From Desulfocapsa sp. (GTDB taxonomy: Bacteria; Desulfobacterota; Desulfobulbia; Desulfobulbales; Desulfocapsaceae), in NCBI GenBank assembly GCA_016765495.1, contig JAESPV010000027.1, positions 186,001 to 250,000 of the forward strand: a DNA stretch of 64,000 nucleotides. The letters are read 5' to 3'. The notes under the pieces are model-generated. The model did not search any database and was not told the DNA's origin. It saw only the letters and a program-made list of their open reading frames with translations. The translations under genes and the position numbers were made by a program. This document shows positions 15,829 to 24,318 of this stretch, piece after piece; position 1 is the stretch's first letter; every line of letters starts with the position of its first letter.

Positions 15829-17646
15829 TTATTTTGTTATTTTTTGATACTGGAATTCAATTTTTTTATAAATAAAGGGAATTAAAGACACTCCAGCTAT
15901 CAGGAGGATGCCGATTATAAATGATGGTGTCACGTTACCCTTGATGACTTCCAGTAAAGAGCTGGAGAAAACAATGAAGGCAATGCAGGCTGGAAGCATG
16001 CAGATAAAAGAGGTGACTGCATAGTGGACAAATCTTATTTTGGTAAGGCCAAAAGCGTAATTAAGGAGGTTAAAGGGGAAAAGCGGGATCAGGCGGGTGA
16101 AGGCAACTGCCTTCCAGCCGTGCTCTTCAACCATCGTGTCCAGTTGCTGTAGTTTCGAGCTCTGCAGTTTTTTTTCTATCCAGGCTCTGCCGACACGGCG
16201 TGAGATGAAAAAGGCGACACAGGCGCCTGCCGTTGAACCGACAATGCTGTAGACAACCCCCCAGAACGGACCAAAAAGGATACCCCCGGCTATGGTGATT
16301 GGTAGGCCGGGAAGAAAAAGAGCAGGCGCAACTGTATATGTCAATATATAAATAAACGGTGCCAAGGATCCATAACTTTCGATAAAAGCCCGAAGTTTTT
16401 CCGGCTCGAGGTGTTGAGTAACGCCGGTCATGCGAACTGTAATAATTACAGCTATAAGTGCTGCAAAAAAGGCAAACTTTTTGAGCAATCCACTTTTGTT
16501 CTTGTTGTTTTCCCCGGTAAAAGTCCTTTCACGGGACACAGCAGCATTGATTTTCTTTTTAAAATGGTTTTTGAGACGCAGTCGATTGAGATAAGTCCAA
16601 GGAGCTTTAGAAATCTTTACCTTACCGGCAAGAGTCGCTTCGGGCTCAAAAAGTAAATCAAGTATATGGCTGGTAGGGTTTACTGATCCTAGAAAATTGG
16701 CACATCCCGCACAATATGTAAGAATCATGTCACCACCTGCTTCTTCTTTTCGGCGGCGTCCCCAGTTTTTTGAGTAATCGGGATTTATGCAGCCCACCGA
16801 ACCACCCTCTCCACAACAGATAGTTTTGGGACCATGGTGCTTCATTTCCTTGATTGTTAATGCTTTTTTTGTGGTGAGCTGGCGGATGGCGGCATGTATT
16901 TGCTCTTCATCTCTGGTCCTGCAGGGGTCATGGACTGTCACAGTCGCAGAAATGGCTGCTGTTGCAGGCAAAGAGGTCTCTGCCAGGTGTTCATAAATTG
17001 TTTTTACCTGAAGACTGCCTCCGTACTGTTTGAAAACCATGTAGCAGTTTGGACAGGCAACCAGAATGTTTTTCACGCCATTTTGCAGGAGGTAGTCCTG
17101 CATCTCACTGAACATGGCCTGAAAATGTTCTTCTCTGCCAAGATCATGTGATGGCTTGGTGCAACAGTCCAGCACTATGCCTAGATTGACTATTGTTTTC
17201 TGTAGATGGTCAAAAAGACTCTTAACTTTATCAGGCCTGGTGCCGGGGAGGGTGCATCCTGGAAACAATATAGTGGTACAGTTTTCAGGCAGGGCGTAAT
17301 ATGAATATGACTTAGAGTTCCCTCGTTTCTCGTAATTAAGGATAACGCCGTAGTTCGCTAAATTCTGCACTCCATTTGAAAATGCTTCGCGACGCATTTC
17401 CAGAAACATAGCTGCGGGATTGATACCCACAGGGCATACAGCACCGCAAAGCCCGCAGAGACTGCACTCGAAAGAGATGATGTAATCATCTTTAGATGCC
17501 GGGACGTAGGTGTCCGCTATTTGTTTGGGAGAGCCGTAATTCTGTAAAAAATTACATTCTTTGCGGCACAGTTTACATTCAATGCATTTTTCAGAATTTA
17601 TTTTTAGTTGCTTCTGGAGCTCAGGTCTTGTAACTGTTTTTAACAT
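15829..17646 (-). CDS. Fe-S/CCG-domain oxidoreductase fused to TVP38/TMEM64 membrane domain
   Basis: A 605-residue two-part protein. Residues about 15-80 carry two 4Fe-4S motifs (CIECKLCRKEC; CSLCGLCGAVCPVG). Residues about 125-340 resemble HdrB/HdrD/GlpC-type CCG domains: FPGCTLPGT, LDCCTKPSHDLG, VACPNCYMVF, HDPCRTRDE, TICCGEGGSVG, YCAGCANF. From about 395 the chain becomes a TVP38/TMEM64 (SNARE-associated, DedA-like) domain with several membrane segments and the block FTRLIPLFPFNLLNYAFGL. The family parts are clear; their union in one chain is unusual. By analogy the first part passes electrons between a soluble donor and an acceptor, and the second part sits in the inner membrane. Substrate unknown. 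Confidence 0.85.
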   Translation of the reverse strand: MLKTVTRPELQKQLKINSEKCIECKLCRKECNFLQNYGSPKQIADTYVPASKDDYIISFECSLCGLCGAVCPVGINPAAMFLEMRREAFSNGVQNLANYGVILNYEKRGNSKSYSYYALPENCTTILFPGCTLPGTRPDKVKSLFDHLQKTIVNLGIVLDCCTKPSHDLGREEHFQAMFSEMQDYLLQNGVKNILVACPNCYMVFKQYGGSLQVKTIYEHLAETSLPATAAISATVTVHDPCRTRDEEQIHAAIRQLTTKKALTIKEMKHHGPKTICCGEGGSVGCINPDYSKNWGRRRKEEAGGDMILTYCAGCANFLGSVNPTSHILDLLFEPEATLAGKVKISKAPWTYLNRLRLKNHFKKKINAAVSRERTFTGENNKNKSGLLKKFAFFAALIAVIITVRMTGVTQHLEPEKLRAFIESYGSLAPFIYILTYTVAPALFLPGLPITIAGGILFGPFWGVVYSIVGSTAGACVAFFISRRVGRAWIEKKLQSSKLQQLDTMVEEHGWKAVAFTRLIPLFPFNLLNYAFGLTKIRFVHYAVTSFICMLPACIAFIVFSSSLLEVIKGNVTPSFIIGILLIAGVSLIPFIYKKIEFQYQKITK

Positions 17647-17824
17647 AGGAATATACTGTGGGTTTTTTTATGTATAAGGCAGGTTTTACTGGAAATGACC
17701 AGTATGTGTAAAAAAAAGTTGATATTGCGGGTTGCCAAATAAATATTGATGAATGTTAGAGCAAGCGTGCCGGAAAGTCCAATAGTTAATTTCGAAAAAA
17801 AACTATGACATTGATAGGAAACCC

Positions 17825-17983
17825 CTATTGGAGTTTTGTGCTGTAATTAGAGTGGAAATAGATTATCCCTGATGCGAGAAAAATTTCATCTGGTTCTTTA
17901 TGTTCTGAAAATGTTTCACGCATTCTTCTTACACTTTCTAAAACGCCGCTTGCCACTACATCTCTGTACCAGTTCCGGTTCAT
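17825..17983 (-). CDS. Possible 52-residue small protein, unknown
   Basis: ATG at 17981-17983 and stop at 17825-17827. The chain is charged and looks helical (VLESVRRMRETFSEHKEPDE). Its composition resembles a real protein more than random sequence, but no ribosome site stands before the ATG. It could be a fragment of a lost gene. Low confidence. Confidence 0.25.
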   Translation of the reverse strand: MNRNWYRDVVASGVLESVRRMRETFSEHKEPDEIFLASGIIYFHSNYSTKLQ

Positions 17984-17989
17984 GAAAAT

Positions 17990-18198
17990 ATGGAGCAGGC
18001 AACTGACTCAAAGGCTGGGAACGAAATGGCTGGCACGCCCGTGAAGGAAAAAGTGTAAGTAATAAGGAGGAATGGCAGGCATTGAATCAGGTACTACAGG
18101 AATACTCCTTGGGCGTTCATACAATAAGTAAAGAAATACCACCAGCCATAGTCAGGAAGCAAAAAGAACTTGCCGGTGAGTGGGGGGCACTTTTATAG
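17990..18198 (+). pseudogene. Possible frameshifted small gene upstream of the HD-GYP protein
   Basis: An ATG at 17990 opens a 22-codon frame (start MEQATDSKAGNEM) that stops at 18056-18058. The frame overlapping that stop continues with protein-like sequence (EEWQALNQVLQEYSLG, then ISKEIPPAIVRKQKEL) to a TAG at 18196-18198. Joined by one frameshift they would give about 68 residues. No family is recognised. It may be a broken gene, or two short chance frames. Confidence 0.3.
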
Positions 18199-18236
18199 GT
18201 GGGATAGGTAAACCTGCTGTATAATGGGATGAACTG

Positions 18237-21200
18237 ATGAAGAAAAAAACATACGCCGGTGAAACGCTAAAAAAACCTTTTCGATGTAACTTATCTCTTC
18301 TTATTGGTTTAATTTTCAGTGCTTTGCTCGTTTCTCTAGGTCTTGTTGTCACGTTGTATTCCTATGAAACCCAGAAAAAAGCAACGCTTGAATCCACAGA
18401 AACTATTTTTGAACTGAGTTCAATACAAATAGAGGAAAAACTTTCAGGTCTTATTAATTCTGTAAAGAGTTTTGTCTCAATGTCATCGGTTCTGAATAGT
18501 CTTGAAGGCGGTGAAGTAGAAAAAATGTCTGTTCTCCTCCCCTATTTTAACCAGTCTTTCATCACTATTCCATGGATGGAATCAATCTATGTTGGATACG
18601 GTGACGGGTCATTTTATATGATTCAGTCCCTAAGGGACAAAGAACAGATTCGCCAGGCTACTTCCGCACCTGCTCTGGCAGCGTACAGTATGAAAACAAT
18701 TCCACCGGCATCCGATAGAAACAGGAAGGTTCAGTTTTCGTATTTTGATTCTGAACTCACTCTTTTAGGCACAAGAGAGGAAGATTTCAGGGGGTTTGAT
18801 CCCAGGGAAAGGGAATGGTATAAGAGTTCGATATCAAACAGTAATGTTGTAATCACAGAGCCATATATTTTTTTTACAACCCGAGAGTTGGGCGTTACCA
18901 CTTCCCGTTCATTACTACAGGGGGCAGGGGTTGTAGGTGCCGATTCTGTTCTTAGCGACCTTGGTGTTCTTTTGCAGGAACAGAAAATAACTCAGTCGAC
19001 GCAAATTGTGCTACTGGATATCAATGGCAGGGTTATATTAAGCGCAGATGAAGCTGATTTGATGAAAATTCAGGAATCAGGAACTTCAGATCATGGGGGG
19101 AGTTTGCATGTTAAAGATCTTGATAATAAAGCAATCAATATCCTTTATGAAAAAAGCATAGCAGCACAATTTACAGGTGGGCATGTTGTAGAGGTCGATG
19201 GGGAAAAATGGTTTGGCCATATAAGGCAGGTTGCAGATGATGGCAGCAGAGGAATTTATATTGCCATAGGAGCACCTTTTGACGAGTTGATGAAAAATAT
19301 TCAAGCAACCAGGAAGCGGAATTTTCTAATTACCTTTTTAGTCGTACTTGTAGCCCTTGCTCTTGGTATTTATTTTTCACGTCGCATTGCAGAACCACTG
19401 CGGGTTCTTTCCTTTCAGGCTGAAAATATACGAAATTTTAAGTTGGACGCTCCCCTTAGTATTCAATCAAGAATTTGTGAAGTCGACCAACTTGCCTCCA
19501 GCATGACAGTGATGCAGAAGGCAATCAAGCGTTTTGTGGAGATTGCCAGGGCCCTGTCTGCAGAAAAACAGATGGGTAAGGTTTTGGATATGATTGTGAA
19601 AGAGGCGCAGTCTATTACTGGTGCAGATGGAGGTGGAATAGGCTTAGTCAGTGACGATGGAAAAAGCTTTTCCTATGTTCTGGTATGTAATAGCAAATCC
19701 GCTGTGTGTTTTGGTGAGGGGGAAATTCCCATTGATGCCATAACTCTTGGTGATGAAGCAGGAAAACAGACACTTGAAGCATCTGTTATTAAAAGTGCAC
19801 AGACTAAGGTTGTTGATGATGTTGGAGTTTCCCTGGCAGGTATGTCTCTGCCAATCCTGCGCTTACATGAGAAAGCAGAATATGGCTGCGATTCACTTCT
19901 CGTCATCCCTCTGTTAAATCGTCAGGATGAAGTGATAGGTCTGCTCCATCTGGTGAATGCAAGAGATGAGAGTAGCGGAGAAATCATCGGTTTTTCAGAA
20001 GACAAAACAGCCTATGTGGAAGCTCTTGCTTCAAATGCGGCACTTGCTCTAGATAATAATCGGCTTATTCGTGCCCAGAAGGATCTTTTTGATTCTTTCG
20101 TCCGTCTGATAGCAGGGGCCATTGATACAAAATCACCATATACCGGAGGACATTGTCAGCGGGTACCTGTGATTGCGGGTATGCTTGCAAAAGCAGCCTC
20201 TTCTGCAACACATGGCCCTTTTGGAGATTTTGAACTTTCAGAAGACGAACGCTATGAACTGTATGTTGCGTCCTGGCTTCATGATTGTGGAAAGGTGACT
20301 ACTCCTGAGTATGTTGTGGATAAGGCGACAAAGCTAGAAACCATTTATAACCGTATCCATGAAGTACGAACACGTTTTGAAGTTCTCTGGCGTGATACTG
20401 ATATTGTTTTTTATAAGGGACTTCTGGCGAACCCTGATCAGGAATTTCAGCTAAAAAAGAAACGTGATACCCGCCGCCATGAGCTGCAGGATGACTTTTC
20501 CTATATTGCAGAATGCAACTTGGGTGGAGAGTTTATGGAACCTGGCAAGATAGAGCGCCTTGAAAAAATTTCGAGACAGACATGGCAACGAAATTTTGAT
20601 AATCGTTTGGGGTTATCCAATGATGAAGAAGCCAGAAACAATATGGATTTGCAAGTTTCTTTACCGGTTACTGAGACATTATTGGCCGATAAACCCGAGC
20701 ATATTTTTCCCCGGCTTGATGGTGGAAATCCCTATGGTGACAACCCCTGCAATATAACCATGGCAGTGCCCGATTACAGTTATAATCAAGGGGAGCTGTA
20801 CAACTTATCCGTTGCTAAAGGAACCCTCACTGAAGAAGAACGTTATAAGATTAATGATCATGTTGTGCAGACCGTTGAAATGCTGCATACCCTTCCTTTC
20901 CCCAAGGAAATTAGACGAGTTCCAGATTGGGCGGGCAACCACCATGAAAAACTCGATGGTAGCGGGTATCCGAGAAGTTTAACTGCGGAACAGCTTTCAA
21001 TTCCCGAGCGAATTATGGCAGTGGCTGATATTTTTGAGGCATTAACGGCAGCAGATAGGCCTTATAAAAAACCTAAGAAACTCAGTAGTTGCCTTAAAAT
21101 TATGAGCTCTATGCGAAATGATGGTCATATTTGCCCGGATCTTTTTGAACTGTTGGTTAAATCCGGTTTGTACCTGGAGTATGCCAGAAAGTATATGCAG

Positions 21201-21242
21201 AATGAACAGATAGACGATATTATTATTGAAGATTATCTATAG
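18237..21242 (+). CDS. Membrane HD-GYP phosphodiesterase with Cache, HAMP and GAF sensing domains
   Basis: A 1001-residue signalling protein predicted to hydrolyse cyclic di-GMP. One membrane segment lies near residues 20-42. A periplasmic Cache-like domain follows (FDPREREWY, VITEPYIFFTT), then a second membrane segment near 360-378, HAMP, a GAF domain at about 440-600 and the HD-GYP domain. The metal-binding HD is in WLHDCGKV (about 681) and the HHEKLDGSGYP motif is at about 901. These motifs are about 218 residues apart; in ordinary HD-GYP domains the gap is about 60-65. About 155 extra residues are inserted right after the HD motif. All key residues remain, so activity is plausible. A single-gene unit; the ribosome site is weak. 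Confidence 0.9.
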   Translation: MKKKTYAGETLKKPFRCNLSLLIGLIFSALLVSLGLVVTLYSYETQKKATLESTETIFELSSIQIEEKLSGLINSVKSFVSMSSVLNSLEGGEVEKMSVLLPYFNQSFITIPWMESIYVGYGDGSFYMIQSLRDKEQIRQATSAPALAAYSMKTIPPASDRNRKVQFSYFDSELTLLGTREEDFRGFDPREREWYKSSISNSNVVITEPYIFFTTRELGVTTSRSLLQGAGVVGADSVLSDLGVLLQEQKITQSTQIVLLDINGRVILSADEADLMKIQESGTSDHGGSLHVKDLDNKAINILYEKSIAAQFTGGHVVEVDGEKWFGHIRQVADDGSRGIYIAIGAPFDELMKNIQATRKRNFLITFLVVLVALALGIYFSRRIAEPLRVLSFQAENIRNFKLDAPLSIQSRICEVDQLASSMTVMQKAIKRFVEIARALSAEKQMGKVLDMIVKEAQSITGADGGGIGLVSDDGKSFSYVLVCNSKSAVCFGEGEIPIDAITLGDEAGKQTLEASVIKSAQTKVVDDVGVSLAGMSLPILRLHEKAEYGCDSLLVIPLLNRQDEVIGLLHLVNARDESSGEIIGFSEDKTAYVEALASNAALALDNNRLIRAQKDLFDSFVRLIAGAIDTKSPYTGGHCQRVPVIAGMLAKAASSATHGPFGDFELSEDERYELYVASWLHDCGKVTTPEYVVDKATKLETIYNRIHEVRTRFEVLWRDTDIVFYKGLLANPDQEFQLKKKRDTRRHELQDDFSYIAECNLGGEFMEPGKIERLEKISRQTWQRNFDNRLGLSNDEEARNNMDLQVSLPVTETLLADKPEHIFPRLDGGNPYGDNPCNITMAVPDYSYNQGELYNLSVAKGTLTEEERYKINDHVVQTVEMLHTLPFPKEIRRVPDWAGNHHEKLDGSGYPRSLTAEQLSIPERIMAVADIFEALTAADRPYKKPKKLSSCLKIMSSMRNDGHICPDLFELLVKSGLYLEYARKYMQNEQIDDIIIEDYL

Positions 21243-21634
21243 CTATTTAGCGGGGCACCACATTGTGCGGGGTTCTGAATAGTTGTGATTACGATAGTAA
21301 AAAAGAGAGGTTGACAGGAGACACGACCATAAAAAATTATGGCTTGAAAGACTTGCCCCTCATGCACCACGAGCAGTACAGGCGTAATGGATATGACGAC
21401 AATGCTGATGCCCACATGCAAAGGGATATTATTGTGGGGCGGGAAATTGTTGTGGTTGTGGCAGGTGGCCAGTTAGTTGGAACTTGGGGAACAGGTTTTT
21501 TTCGGAGAGTTTGATGGGCGGAGAAAGAAACGTGTATTGGTAAAACCTATTGGACAGTAGGGGTTACAGAAGAAAACCCCTGCTTGCATAAGGCAAATTA
21601 CAGGGGGTAGACAATAATCTTCTACTTATCCAAA
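21243..21634. other. Convergent intergenic region with hairpin
   Basis: A 392-base gap between the HD-GYP gene and lpxC. The only clear structure is AGGGGTT (21559-21565) pairing with AACCCCT (21575-21581), a probable terminator for one or both genes. Open frames of 60-80 codons on both strands lack ribosome sites and are not believed. Confidence 0.5.
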
Positions 21635-22642
21635 TCAGCACGCTGCAGCGGCATAACCTGACTTGGATGGGGTTGCCTGGGGAGCGAAAAAAGGAATGAT
21701 TTGTTCACCCAAGGATTTTGTTGTTAAGGCAACCTGGTGAAAAGCTGAATTGCCATTACTGGTTTCAAGTTCGACTATTTCCCAGCAGTCAGTAGCTTCG
21801 GCCACGGTTTTCATAAAACCAAGATGCTGAGTATGACCGCTTCTGGTGGCTACAATATGGCCAAGTATCGGACAACCCATCAGGGCAAGGTCACCAATAA
21901 GATCTAAAACTTTGTGGCGAATAAATTCATCACCAAATCGTAGTCCGCCTTCATTGAGGATGCTGTTTCTATCCCAGTGGATGGCTATTACGTTGTCAAG
22001 ATTTCCGCCCTGAGCCAATCCATTAGCCCACAGCTCTTCAACTTGTTCAACATACCCAAATGTTCTGGCTTGAGATATTTCGTTGCTGAATCTTTCCTGG
22101 TTAATATCTAACGAGTAGGTCTGCTTATCAATAATTGAACCTTCAAAGTAAATTTCACTACTTATTTTATACCCTTCGTAAGGAAGAATTTTTATTGTGG
22201 TGTCGCCGGAAGTAAATGATATCTCTTTGGTGATACGCAAAAACTTTCGCATGGCATTTTGCTTTTTTAAGCCTGCACGTTTTAATAGAAGTATGAAAGG
22301 GCCGGCACTTCCATCCATGATAGGTACTTCAGCGCCATTGATTTCAATATTTGCATTATCAATGCCAAAGCCTTGAAGGGCGGCCATGACATGCTCGGTA
22401 GTGGAAACGTACATTTCCTTATCGGCAATAGTGGTGGCTAATCTGGTGTCAACTACTTTGTTCATGTGGGCGGGGATTCCATTTTTATCATCAAGGTCTG
22501 TGCGATAGAAACGAATTCCGGAATTTTCAGAAGCAGGTCTGATTGTGAGTCTTACCTTATCACCTGAATGCAACCCAACTCCTGAACAACTAACTGATTT
22601 TTTCAATGTATATTGGTGCGGGTCCAGCGAAAGAGGAGCCAT
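21635..22642 (-). CDS. lpxC: UDP-3-O-acyl-N-acetylglucosamine deacetylase
   Basis: Zinc-dependent deacetylase, the committed step of lipid A synthesis, in the cytoplasm. The 335-residue product opens with TLKKSVSCSGVGLHSG, the family hallmark. It contains STTEHVMAALQGFGIDNA with a zinc histidine, VPIMDGSAGPF, FGDEFIRHKVLDLIGDLAL with the second histidine and aspartate, and GHTQHLGFM. Residues after about 300 form a family-typical variable tail. The next gene upstream on the same strand is lpxK, 272 bases away. A palindromic operator-like site at 22817-22834 stands between them. Identification is firm, and it shows a Gram-negative outer membrane. Confidence 0.96.
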   Translation of the reverse strand: MAPLSLDPHQYTLKKSVSCSGVGLHSGDKVRLTIRPASENSGIRFYRTDLDDKNGIPAHMNKVVDTRLATTIADKEMYVSTTEHVMAALQGFGIDNANIEINGAEVPIMDGSAGPFILLLKRAGLKKQNAMRKFLRITKEISFTSGDTTIKILPYEGYKISSEIYFEGSIIDKQTYSLDINQERFSNEISQARTFGYVEQVEELWANGLAQGGNLDNVIAIHWDRNSILNEGGLRFGDEFIRHKVLDLIGDLALMGCPILGHIVATRSGHTQHLGFMKTVAEATDCWEIVELETSNGNSAFHQVALTTKSLGEQIIPFFAPQATPSKSGYAAAAC

Positions 22643-22816
22643 TTGAAATCCTTATATAGTAATGAGATGGGATGTTTCGTTAAGTTAATAAAGAACGATT
22701 GTGCAAAATGTGTGCCATGGAATGCTTGCCTGTTCTCTGGTGGGCGTTTCCTGGAAACTTCAAGTGATGCCGTGGTGTTGTGTCATCGTGTCCTTTTTTC
22801 CGTCTTGTGGGTACAG

Positions 22817-22834
22817 TGTGTCATGTATGACACA
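22817..22834. promoter_or_regulatory. Palindromic operator-like site upstream of lpxC
   Basis: TGTGTCAT-GT-ATGACACA is a perfect 8-base inverted repeat with a 2-base spacer. It stands about 175 bases before the lpxC start and 80 bases past the lpxK stop. Its size and symmetry suit a dimeric regulator; the protein is unknown. Confidence 0.35.
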
Positions 22835-22914
22835 AATGGGTGAAATTTGACATTTCTTTTGGTGAAGATATTCACATTCTGTTTGTTTGGAATGCTGTTT
22901 ATATGGAGTGGACC

Positions 22915-23970
22915 TCAGGAGGGGAAGTTTTCTATTTGTTCATCAAGATAGATCAGAAGGTCATCATCCGCTTCAACTCTCATCTTAAGAGCGAAACATG
23001 GAAGTTTAAAGGTATCTTTGTGAAGTTTTACAAGGTCTTTTTCGGTGGTAATGAATCCCCTGGCGTTTGTTGACTGAGCCTGTGCAGTTATTTTGCTGAT
23101 AAGGCTCTGTTTGAATAACTGGTGGTCATTGAGTGGAATAAATCCTGCCAACGATATATTCTGTGCAGTAACGGTTTGCTGAAAGAGCTCAGGCTGGGCA
23201 ATCCCACAAAACCCGAATAGAGGCGTTGGTAATGATTCAATCTCCCTTGACGCATTATCCTCTAAAGAGATTGCACCTGTTGCCTGGTAGGTTGTATAAA
23301 AAACCGGTTTGTCAGGAAAGCGCTTTATCAGGAGTTCACCGAATTTTTTTGAGCGTACCTTAAGTGTATCAGTTACGCCTGTAATCAAAAAAGCATCGCA
23401 CCTTTTGAGGGCTGAGACAGGTTCACGCAGGTCACCACCAGGGAACACTCTACTATTACCGGCAAGTGTTGCAGCACTGAAAAGGACCAGATCCAGATCC
23501 CGTTTAACGGATAGATGCTGGAATCCATCATCAAGAATCAGGATGTTACACCCAAACTTTTCGATGGCATGACGGCATGGAAGGACTCTCACGATTCCAG
23601 TGAGCACTGGTACTCCAGGAAGGCTTTTTGCCAGAAAACATGGTTCATCTCCAGCGGTTTCAGCATCCAGAAAAATTTCTTTTCCATCTGAAACTATATT
23701 CACTTTATTCTTTACTGTTCCCCCATAGCCTCTTGAAATTATGGCAGGCTTAAGTCCTTTTTTTAGAAGTATGGATGCCAGGAATGCGACAACGGGTGTT
23801 TTTCCAGTACCTCCCATGGTCAGATTTCCAATCGATATGACAGGAACGTCTAATTTATAACGTCGTTTGATGCCCTTGCTATAAAATGATTCTCTCAGTT
23901 TCATGATGGTGCTGTACAACGGGCTAAAGGGTCGACCCAAAAAATAGAGGCTGGTTTTTTTTTGTGACAT
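22915..23970 (-). CDS. lpxK: Tetraacyldisaccharide 4'-kinase
   Basis: Membrane-associated P-loop kinase that phosphorylates the 4' position of lipid A disaccharide. The Walker A region is GNLTMGGTGKTP, followed by ISRGYGG, LVLDDGFQH-like ILDDGFQHLSVKRDLDL, and a C-terminal region with TTEKDLVKL. The start at 23968-23970 gives 351 residues, normal for LpxK. An in-frame ATG at 24075 would add 35 residues, but that part lies in a repeat element (24052-24133) and has no family likeness. No strong ribosome site precedes either start. Other lipid A genes, lpxC and lpxB, are in the window but not in one operon with it. Confidence 0.92.
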   Translation of the reverse strand: MSQKKTSLYFLGRPFSPLYSTIMKLRESFYSKGIKRRYKLDVPVISIGNLTMGGTGKTPVVAFLASILLKKGLKPAIISRGYGGTVKNKVNIVSDGKEIFLDAETAGDEPCFLAKSLPGVPVLTGIVRVLPCRHAIEKFGCNILILDDGFQHLSVKRDLDLVLFSAATLAGNSRVFPGGDLREPVSALKRCDAFLITGVTDTLKVRSKKFGELLIKRFPDKPVFYTTYQATGAISLEDNASREIESLPTPLFGFCGIAQPELFQQTVTAQNISLAGFIPLNDHQLFKQSLISKITAQAQSTNARGFITTEKDLVKLHKDTFKLPCFALKMRVEADDDLLIYLDEQIENFPS

Positions 23971-24051
23971 GTTTTCAGATGATGGGTGTTGTTCTACGAC
24001 TTTTATAGAGTTATAAAAAAAGAATCGAGAAAAGCGTGATATTTTGACAAG

Positions 24052-24133
24052 AAACGGGATCGAAATAAGTTGCAAGCAGGTGGGGCAGACTCCGAGATGT
24101 TCAAGTTATTTCGTGTACGTTCCTAAGGCATTC
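24052..24133. repeat. MITE-like palindromic element, copy 2 (short form)
   Basis: The right end GATGTTCAAGTTATTTCGTG (24094-24113), followed by TACGTTCCT, is identical to the copy at 44.6 kb. The left end (AACGGGATCGAAATAAGTTG-like) is its diverged inverted partner. The long central hairpin of the 44.6 kb copy is missing, so this looks like a deletion derivative. It overlaps the dubious N-terminal extension of lpxK. Confidence 0.6.
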
Positions 24134-24192
24134 AAGCCGAATTGATTATTCTTTCCGGCATGAAATGTTTACAAGTATCCGCCACTTCTTTT

Positions 24193-24221
24193 TTGACTAA
24201 ATGACTAAATAATGATACTAA
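24193..24221 (+). promoter_or_regulatory. Candidate sigma-70 promoter for the liv operon
   Basis: TTGACT (24193-24198) and TACTAA (24216-24221) are spaced by 17 bases, about 100 bases before the substrate-binding protein start. The -10 match is modest. No operator is obvious. Confidence 0.3.
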
Positions 24222-24318
24222 CACTTGCAGAGAGTTTTAGCCCCTATTCTCTGTTTTGACTCAATTTAACAATGAAATAAGGGTGAAGATTAAAACAGTA
24301 TTACTTTTGGAGATGACA

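Larger units (their letters stand above)
17647..18236. other. Intergenic region with remnants of small open frames
   Basis: A 590-base stretch without a confident gene. It holds the promoter side of the Fe-S/TVP38 gene and the leader of the HD-GYP gene. Two short coding-like stretches are seen: a 52-codon frame on minus (17825-17983) and a frameshifted plus-strand frame (17990-18198). The long minus-strand frame at its right end (to 18352) lies over the HD-GYP start and is not believed. Confidence 0.4.

Noticed and set aside
21263-21514. Open frames on both strands between the HD-GYP gene and lpxC
   Set aside because: No ribosome sites and no recognisable protein pattern.
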